The position numbers and the translations under genes were made by a program. Of a stretch of DNA of 9,656 nt, positions 4,800-9,656 are shown piece after piece. The notes beneath the pieces are model-generated. The model was not told where the DNA came from. It was given only the letters and a program-made list of their open reading frames with translations, and did not search any database. The stretch's first letter is position 1. Every line of letters begins with the position of its first letter. Source of the stretch: JBAPRR01 sp049281195 (GTDB taxonomy: Bacteria > Actinomycetota > Acidimicrobiia > Acidimicrobiales > CAVXTF01); contig JBAPRR010000101.1 of NCBI GenBank assembly GCA_049281195.1, positions 1-9,656 of the forward strand. Reading direction: 5' to 3'.

Positions 4800-5978
4800 A
4801 TGGTTCACTCATCGTTTCCGAGGACTGTAAGGGGGTCGACTGGCGGCCACCCACGACAGCGTCGCTGCATCGTGGCGCTTCTCGGAGTTGGCGTCGCCGC
4901 CGCTGCGGTAGCCATTTCGCCGCCACTAGCGAGAGTCGGAGCGGCCGAGACCCGAGCGCGGGCCTCGCATCACGGGTCTTTTGGGAACCTGACGGGAATC
5001 AGCTGCATTAACTCGCAGGTGTGTGTGGTGACCGGCGAGATCGACGACGTGAGTGGCGGTTCTGTCATCGGCACGACAGATGGGGGACGCATGTGGCGAC
5101 AGCTCGCCACGCCTGATGGCGTCGAAGCCTTGGCCTCGGTGGCCTGTGCGTCGGCACAGATCTGCGAGGTAGTGGGTAGCGGCAACGGCGATGCCGGCGC
5201 GATCTACGGCACCACAGATGACGGGCAGTCGTGGACGACTCAACCGGCTGTGATCGGAGGCGGTTTCTTCCTCGGAGTGGCCTGCCCTTCGGTCGACGTA
5301 TGCGAGGCGACCGGCAATCAGGGCATGATCTTCGGCACCGCGAACGGTGGCAATTCCTGGAAGAAGCAGAAGGTTCCAGCAAGTGCCGATCTGGTCAACG
5401 GAATCTCGTGTCCCACGACAACGACGTGCGAGGCGGTCGGCTACGGGGTCGGAGCGTTGCGAACAACCGACGGAGGTAAGCAGTGGGTGCCCCAGGCGTT
5501 ACCGACATCAGTGCAGGAACTGAATGGTGTGTCCTGCTATTCGCTCACGCACTGCGTCGCCGTCGGCATCGATTCCACCCACGGCGGCGGTCGCGAGGTC
5601 GGGGTGCTGGTCTCGACCAATGACGGCGGCATCACCTGGGTCCGCCGACACATCCCGACCGGCACCGACGACCTGACCAGCGTGGCCTGCAGGTCCTCTG
5701 CCCTGTGCGAGGCGGTCGGACTGGGAGAGACGACGGCGATCATCGGGTCTACCGACGGAGGTCGGACATGGACAGACCAGACGGTTCCGGGCGCTCCGTA
5801 TCTGCTCGGTGTGGCGTGCCCCGGCATTCGGACGTGCGAGGCCGTGGGCCAAGGGGCCAACGACAACGTCGCTGTCTACCGCACAACGGACGCGGGCGCG
5901 AATTGGTACCGGCAAAGTGTGGCGTTTACAGGAGGCCCTTTACTTGATGGACGGATCACGCCACGACAGGGAGAGTAA
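4800..5978 (+). CDS. Secreted seven-repeat beta-propeller protein (BNR/HCF136-like) with CX5C in each blade
   Basis: This 392-aa protein has a signal sequence: a basic stretch with RQRRC (19-23), a hydrophobic core at about 24-40 (IVALLGVGVAAAAVAI) and a likely cleavage near VGA-AE (47-50). The RR pair might suggest Tat export. The mature part is seven repeats of about 42-51 residues. Each opens with a hydrophobic-G/S-V/I-A/S-CX5C segment (cysteine pairs at 69/75, 116/122, 162/168, 204/210, 246/252, 297/303 and 340/346) followed by A-V-G. Each ends in a BNR/Asp-box-like TTDGGxxW motif (for example 92-99, 222-229, 317-324). Seven such units fit a seven-bladed propeller like the sialidase/HCF136-type families. 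The paired cysteines probably form one disulfide per blade outside the cell. Catalytic residues of sialidases are not evident, and the ligand is unknown. ATG 4800 is chosen because GAGGAGGAGG precedes it. An upstream in-frame TTG at 4746 has no ribosome site and would add a non-signal stretch. Confidence 0.82.
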   Translation: MVHSSFPRTVRGSTGGHPRQRRCIVALLGVGVAAAAVAISPPLARVGAAETRARASHHGSFGNLTGISCINSQVCVVTGEIDDVSGGSVIGTTDGGRMWRQLATPDGVEALASVACASAQICEVVGSGNGDAGAIYGTTDDGQSWTTQPAVIGGGFFLGVACPSVDVCEATGNQGMIFGTANGGNSWKKQKVPASADLVNGISCPTTTTCEAVGYGVGALRTTDGGKQWVPQALPTSVQELNGVSCYSLTHCVAVGIDSTHGGGREVGVLVSTNDGGITWVRRHIPTGTDDLTSVACRSSALCEAVGLGETTAIIGSTDGGRTWTDQTVPGAPYLLGVACPGIRTCEAVGQGANDNVAVYRTTDAGANWYRQSVAFTGGPLLDGRITPRQGE

Positions 5979-5982
5979 AGAG

Positions 5983-6183
5983 ATGAGCATGACGCGAAAC
6001 GACGAGGTCGTAAGCATCGCTTGGCACCAGGATCAGCCCGACCAGTTCAGAGTGACCTTCCAAAGCGGCAGGAACGACCTGGTTTCGGGACCCCGTGCGA
6101 AAGCCCAAGCGCTAGCTGATGATCTGGGTTTGGATTCCGCCACCGATGAAACATCGAAAGCAGAATGGATCCGCAAGCCCTAG
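5983..6183 (+). CDS. Small hypothetical protein, 66 aa
   Basis: The start is ATG 5983, preceded by AGGGAGAG (5968-5975) at about 7 bases, and lies 4 bp after the propeller stop, so it is probably co-transcribed and coupled. The protein is acidic and soluble with no membrane segment: VVSIAWHQDQPDQFRVTF suggests a beta hairpin, followed by a probable helix (GPRAKAQALADDLGL) and an unstructured tail. I do not recognise a family. A second in-frame ATG at 5989 is possible. The same frame remains open upstream through the propeller gene, but that is a shadow. Confidence 0.6.
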   Translation: MSMTRNDEVVSIAWHQDQPDQFRVTFQSGRNDLVSGPRAKAQALADDLGLDSATDETSKAEWIRKP

Positions 6184-6214
6184 GGCAGAATCGGGCGAGT
6201 TCGAATCGCTGACC

Positions 6215-6220
6215 GGAGGA
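6215..6220 (+). promoter_or_regulatory. Shine-Dalgarno that fixes the GTG start of the LysR gene
   Basis: GGAGGA lies 6 bases before GTG 6227. The open frame extends back to an ATG at 6119 inside the 66-aa gene, but that start has no ribosome site and would add 36 residues in front of a domain that normally begins at the N-terminus. Confidence 0.75.
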
Positions 6221-6226
6221 CCGCGA

Positions 6227-7156
6227 GTGCTCTTTCGTCAACTGGAATACTTCGTTGCGGTAGCACGCGAGCAGCACTTCGCGCGTGCCGCTGAGGCCTG
6301 CTTCGTCTCGCAGCCTGCCCTGTCGTCGGCAATTGCGAAGCTCGAGCACGAACTCAATGTGACACTGATCAACCGGGGACATTCTTTCGGTGGCTTGACC
6401 CCGGAGGGGGAGCGGTTGGTCATTTGGGCCAAGCGCATCCTCGCCGAGCACGATGCGTTCAAGGCGGAGGTGCTCGCGGTTCAGTCCGGTATTACGGGCA
6501 CGCTTCGATTGGGGACCATTCCCACGGCATCGGTGACGATGTGGCTGCCCGTGGCGGCGTTCTGCTCGGCGCATCCTCTGGCGAAAGTGCAGGCGCTCTC
6601 ACGACTGTCGACCACCGAGTTGCATCGACGACTGCGAAATTTCGAGATTGACGCAGCCATCGGAATATTCGGTGAGGATGATCGCGAAGGGCTCGAAACG
6701 TTTCCACTGTACGAAGAGCGGTATGTGCTCATCGCTCCCGAAGAATTAGTTCCTACCGACGCCAGACGCCTGAGTTGGACCGACGTGGCCCGATTGCCCC
6801 TGGTGTTGCTCACACCCGACATGAAGGTCCGTCAGGTGATCGACGAGGCCTTCTCGAAGAGCGGTCTTGCGGTGAGTCCCGAAATAGAGACCGACTCGGT
6901 GGCTTCGATGCTCACCTATGTAGCGACCGGCCGGTGGGCGAGCATCGTTCCCCATACATGGCTCCAATCGCCTTCACCGCGCGGCACGCATGTGGTGACT
7001 CTGACCGACCCCACTCCTCGGACGCAAGTGGTGGTGGCAACGAGCTCGGCAAGCCCGGGTTCGCCCATTGCGCGTGCGTTTGCCACTGCCTCCATGGGCT
7101 TGGCGCTGGACGCGTTCTTCGATCAGTTGGTGCCGATCGAAGGTGAAGACGGCTGA
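6227..7156 (+). CDS. LysR-family transcriptional regulator
   Basis: This 309-aa protein is of typical LysR length. The winged HTH occupies about residues 1-60 (LFRQLEYFVAVAREQHFARA, then SQPALSSAIAKLEHELNVTL and GLTPEGERL), with the recognition helix at SQPALSSAIAKLE. A linker helix (about 61-85) follows, then a two-lobe effector-binding domain from about 90 (GTLRLGTIPT) to about 290. The effector is unknown. LysR proteins often regulate a divergent neighbour. Here there is none: the gene follows the propeller and 66-aa genes with a 43-bp gap and faces the ligase-MFS-DUF1275 operon tail to tail, overlapping DUF1275 by 34 bp. Its target could be that operon, the genes upstream, or something else. 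A hairpin with GCGA/TCGC arms (6195-6209) sits just before the ribosome site and could be a self-regulatory site, though it fits no clear T-N11-A box. Confidence 0.9.
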   Translation: MLFRQLEYFVAVAREQHFARAAEACFVSQPALSSAIAKLEHELNVTLINRGHSFGGLTPEGERLVIWAKRILAEHDAFKAEVLAVQSGITGTLRLGTIPTASVTMWLPVAAFCSAHPLAKVQALSRLSTTELHRRLRNFEIDAAIGIFGEDDREGLETFPLYEERYVLIAPEELVPTDARRLSWTDVARLPLVLLTPDMKVRQVIDEAFSKSGLAVSPEIETDSVASMLTYVATGRWASIVPHTWLQSPSPRGTHVVTLTDPTPRTQVVVATSSASPGSPIARAFATASMGLALDAFFDQLVPIEGEDG

Positions 7157-7908
7157 GCGCTGCCATCTCCCGCCGCCCATCGCCCCTCCAGTGATAGCGC
7201 GGGGACCGACGCGGCGGCGGTTCCGTCAGGCTTGTGGCGCTGCCTGCTCCACGAAAGTCCTGCGGTGAATGAAACGCCGGCGACAGCCACGAACGGGGGG
7301 AGGTCGGGGACGGTTTGCAACAGCCCCACACCTGCCGCGGCACCGACCAAGATGCCGGCGATCGCCAAGACGGCGGAGGCATCGGGCCGTCGGCCGGTGA
7401 TGGCGGTGGCGACCATGACCGTCAAGGTGCCGGTCATATAGGTGGTGCCCGCTTCGGGGTCCCCTAGCGAGCGGGCCGCGGCAGCCTGGAGGCCCATGGC
7501 AAATGCGATGGCGCCGAGCAGGGTGAGCTGATCGGCGCCTTCGGGTCGGGCGGCTTCGGCGACCCACCACGCCGCGCACACGGCCAGCACGATGGCTTCG
7601 GCGGTGACCAGGGCGCTGAGGCGGGGAGATCCGAGCCGGCTGTCGCGGCCACTGGGTCTCGCGAGCGTGGACCCGGCGCCGACTCCGACTATGTAGCTGA
7701 GGAGCACCGCAGCACAGTGCTTGGCAAGCGTGGCGTCATGCTCGACGGCTGCCAGGCTCACAAAGACCAGGTTGCTCGTCATGATGCTGGCGAACACCCC
7801 GCCTAGACGGAGAAAGGCGGTTACGTCGAGCGATCCGCTCGCGATGGCGAGGGCGGTGAACGCGACCTTGGTGTCGATGCGAACCATGGTGCGCGCATCC
7901 CTAGCCAT
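7123..7908 (-). CDS. DUF1275 (YoaK-type) integral membrane protein
   Basis: This 261-aa protein has about six hydrophobic segments and the family signatures ASGSLDVTAFLRLGGVFAS with MTSNLVF near the N-terminus, and GLQAAAARSLGDPEAGTTYM with TGTLT mid-protein. The function of DUF1275 is not established. It is an inner-membrane protein, and some members sit beside transporters. The ATG at 7908 overlaps the MFS stop by 8 bp, which suggests coupled translation, but no clear ribosome site precedes it. An in-frame ATG at 7887 with AGGGA about 10 bases upstream is a credible alternative, giving 254 aa. The hydrophilic C-terminal tail (about 33 residues, rich in S/A/G) is coded partly over the end of the convergent LysR gene. 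Confidence 0.85.
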   Translation of the reverse strand: MARDARTMVRIDTKVAFTALAIASGSLDVTAFLRLGGVFASIMTSNLVFVSLAAVEHDATLAKHCAAVLLSYIVGVGAGSTLARPSGRDSRLGSPRLSALVTAEAIVLAVCAAWWVAEAARPEGADQLTLLGAIAFAMGLQAAAARSLGDPEAGTTYMTGTLTVMVATAITGRRPDASAVLAIAGILVGAAAGVGLLQTVPDLPPFVAVAGVSFTAGLSWSRQRHKPDGTAAASVPALSLEGRWAAGDGSAQPSSPSIGTN

Positions 7909-9157
7909 GGTGGGCCGCCGCTAACGGACTGTGTGCGGGGGCCGATTCTTCAACCGGCTGTGGTCGACCGGTCAGGCCGATCGCCGCGGCGCAAACACAA
8001 GCGAACGCCCCGAGACCGATGGCGAACCGCGGATCGAGTGCTTGGGAGACCGCCCCGACGATGGGGGAACCGATCGGAGTGGTGCCCATCAGCGCAACCG
8101 ACCACAACGCCATGACGCGACCACGGTAGTGAGGGTCCGAGGAAAGTTGAACAGTGGAGTTGCCTGTGGTGAGGAACAAGATGGTTGCCACGCCTACGAG
8201 CACCGCGGCACCAACAGCTGTTGACAACGTCGGGGCGACTGCGAGTAGGGCCATCGCCACGGCGTAGCCGATCGCGATGCGGGTGAGAGCGACGACACCT
8301 GTCCTTTCTTCTCCCAGCGCATAGATCCCGCCGGCTACAGCTCCGGCGCCGAACGCGCCGAGCAGCCAGCCGTAAGCGTCGGCGCCACCGTGGAATGTGT
8401 CGTGGGCCAAGAGGGGGAAGGTCACCTCGAACTCGAACGCCAACATCCCGATGACCGCCATCATCAGGAGCGGTCGGATGATGGCGGGGATGCCGGCCGC
8501 GTAGTGGAACCCGGCTCGGAGTTGACCCCGCGCCCTTGGCACTGCGCTGGTCAGGTACAGCTGCCCGGTACGCACGGCAAGCAGCGACCCGATGACAGCG
8601 AGGAAGCTGACGGCGTTGATGACGAAGCACCAGCCGATCCCGACAGAGTCGACCACCAACGCGGCGATGGTGGGGCCGAGCACCCGGGCCACGTTGACCA
8701 GGGTGGAGTTGAAGGTGACCGCGTTTCGGATGAGGGACGGGCCGACCATGTCGGACACGAATGACTGGCGGGCGGGGTTGTCGACTGCGCTGAAGGTTCC
8801 GAAGACGATGCCGAGGACGAACACCTGCCATAGCCGCACGTCGTTGGTGAGGACAGCCAACCCGAGAAGCAGGGAGACGATCCCGAGGCCTAGTTGGGTG
8901 ATGAGCAAAATGCGACGCTTGGACCAGCGATCCACCAGCAGTCCCGCATAGGGAGACAGGAGGAGGACCGGTGCATACCGGGTGGCGGTAGTCAGGCCGA
9001 GCAGCAGGCCGGAATGGGTGAGTCGCAGCACCAGGAGCCCCTGTGCGACGGTCTCGACCCAGGTGCCGACAAGGGACAGAGACTGGCCCGAGACGTAGCG
9101 ACGGAAGTTGGTGACGGCGAGCGGTGCTCCGAGTTGGTGGAACCGACCGGGCGGCAT
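7901..9157 (-). CDS. MFS exporter, EntS-like (MFS_3) family
   Basis: This 418-aa polytopic transporter should have about 12 membrane helices. Residues 72-82 (GLLVDRWSKRR) are the MFS motif A loop between helices 2 and 3. DNPARQSFV (126-134) is a hallmark of the EntS/MFS_3 group, which includes the enterobactin exporter and many multidrug or macrolide efflux proteins. The repeat of motif A in the second half is weak, as is common in this group. The substrate cannot be told from sequence. The start ATG 9157 is 14 bp after the ligase stop, with GAGGGG as a modest ribosome site. Proton-driven export of a product or toxic compound handled by the adjacent ligase is an inference from gene order only. 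Confidence 0.88.
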   Translation of the reverse strand: MPPGRFHQLGAPLAVTNFRRYVSGQSLSLVGTWVETVAQGLLVLRLTHSGLLLGLTTATRYAPVLLLSPYAGLLVDRWSKRRILLITQLGLGIVSLLLGLAVLTNDVRLWQVFVLGIVFGTFSAVDNPARQSFVSDMVGPSLIRNAVTFNSTLVNVARVLGPTIAALVVDSVGIGWCFVINAVSFLAVIGSLLAVRTGQLYLTSAVPRARGQLRAGFHYAAGIPAIIRPLLMMAVIGMLAFEFEVTFPLLAHDTFHGGADAYGWLLGAFGAGAVAGGIYALGEERTGVVALTRIAIGYAVAMALLAVAPTLSTAVGAAVLVGVATILFLTTGNSTVQLSSDPHYRGRVMALWSVALMGTTPIGSPIVGAVSQALDPRFAIGLGAFACVCAAAIGLTGRPQPVEESAPAHSPLAAAHHG

Positions 9158-9171
9158 CGATCTTTCGCCCC

Positions 9172-9656
9172 TCAGCTCAGATGCTGATATGTGGCGAGCG
9201 CCGCGACCCGGTCGATGGCGCCCTTGGAGGTGTGAGGGATCGCGTCCACGACCTTCAGGTCCTGCGGAATCTCGTAACGCGCGAGCCGGCCCTTGCAGTA
9301 GTCCACGACGTCGTCGACTTGAAGCTTCAATCCCGGTGCGGGGACCACAAGCGCAACCACGCGTTCGCCGAGGATGGGATCGGGCTGACCTAAGACTGCG
9401 GATTCCGCCACTGCGGGGTATTCGTCGAGAATTTCTTCCACGTGCTCTGGCGCGATCTTCTCCCCACCGCGGTTGATGAGCGTCTTTATCCGCCCGGTGA
9501 CCGCCAAGTAGCCGTCGACGTCAAGGGTTCCGAGATCGCCGGTGTGATACCAACCGCCGGTGAAGCTTGCGGCCGTGTCTGCGGCATCCTCCAGGTAGCC
9601 GCGGGTCACCGTCGGTCCTTTGGCCCAGATCTCGCCCGCCACGCCCGGCGCACAGT
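9172..9656 (-). CDS. ANL-superfamily acyl-CoA/acyl-AMP ligase, C-terminal part (5' end outside window)
   Basis: The frame is open to the window edge and gives the last 160 residues. Motifs are in order: GEIWAKGPTVTRGYL (A6-like), GGWYHTGDLG (A7, ribose-binding Asp), GRIKTLINRGGEKIAP (A8, hinge and phosphopantetheine side), LARYEIPQDL (A9) and PHTSKGAIDR (A10). The body resembles acyl-, aryl- or oxalate-type CoA ligases, which activate a carboxylic acid as an acyl-AMP and pass it to CoA. Substrate-defining residues are in the missing N-terminal domain. The A10 motif normally reads GK(I/V)(D/Q)R. Here the lysine is Ala, and the nearest Lys is two positions earlier. It is the first visible gene of a probable operon with the MFS and DUF1275 genes. 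Confidence 0.88.
   Translation of the reverse strand, partial: CAPGVAGEIWAKGPTVTRGYLEDAADTAASFTGGWYHTGDLGTLDVDGYLAVTGRIKTLINRGGEKIAPEHVEEILDEYPAVAESAVLGQPDPILGERVVALVVPAPGLKLQVDDVVDYCKGRLARYEIPQDLKVVDAIPHTSKGAIDRVAALATYQHLS

Noticed and set aside
6191..6213. tRNA T-arm-like sequence (GTTCGAATC) and possible attachment site
   Set aside because: The nonamer matches the T-loop consensus, but the flanking stem pairs at only 3 of 5 positions in tRNA register, and no acceptor or anticodon arm can be built upstream. It lies just before a LysR ribosome site.
6047..6574. A 175-codon minus-strand open frame across the LysR start
   Set aside because: It has no ribosome site or recognisable domain, and it is antisense to the conserved LysR HTH.
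7950..8831. A 293-codon minus-strand open frame
   Set aside because: It lies wholly inside the MFS gene in another frame. Its translation is rich in Arg, Pro and His, typical of a shadow frame in GC-rich DNA, while the MFS frame has clear family motifs.
1..9656. CRISPR array, tRNA/rRNA genes or defence system genes
   Set aside because: No regular spaced repeats, RNA-gene signatures or recognisable defence domains were seen on either strand.

Overview
The window is GC-rich throughout. It uses GTG/TTG starts and purine-rich Shine-Dalgarno sites, and it encodes actinobacterial-style proteins: an IS3-type transposase, a DUF1275 membrane protein, an EntS-like MFS exporter and a secreted, disulfide-rich propeller. 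It most likely comes from a high-GC Actinomycetota chromosome. I cannot fix the genus, and an acidimicrobial or similar environmental lineage is only a guess.

Positions 2-4700 are a nest of two mobile elements. The outer one is an IS3-family insertion sequence with 28-bp imperfect terminal inverted repeats at 2-29 and 4673-4700, an orfA, an A7 slippery site and an orfB. The orfB is cut in two by the inner element, a Tn554-like transposon of about 3.4 kb (about 1052-4462). The inner element carries the compact set tnpA (tyrosine recombinase, 372 aa), tnpB (tyrosine recombinase, 636 aa) and tnpC (small HTH/coiled-coil protein, 102 aa) and no cargo. Both junctions are readable to the base. A TGCCT core is repeated at each end, and 13-bp inverted arms (12 of 13 identical) lie just inside. 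Removing one core copy and everything between restores the IS3 transposase frame and its DD(35)E triad. The insertion falls between the second catalytic Asp and the catalytic Glu.

Positions 4701-7156 (+ strand) hold a likely chromosomal block. It contains a secreted seven-repeat beta-propeller protein with a CX5C pair in every blade, a 66-aa protein of unknown function 4 bp downstream, and a LysR-type regulator.

Positions 7123-9656 (- strand) run convergently. In transcription order they hold the C-terminal part of an ANL-superfamily acyl-CoA/acyl-AMP ligase (cut by the window edge), an MFS exporter 14 bp downstream, and a DUF1275 (YoaK-type) membrane protein that overlaps the exporter by 8 bp. 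They look like one operon whose tail overlaps the end of the LysR gene. The ligase fragment lacks the usual A10 catalytic lysine.
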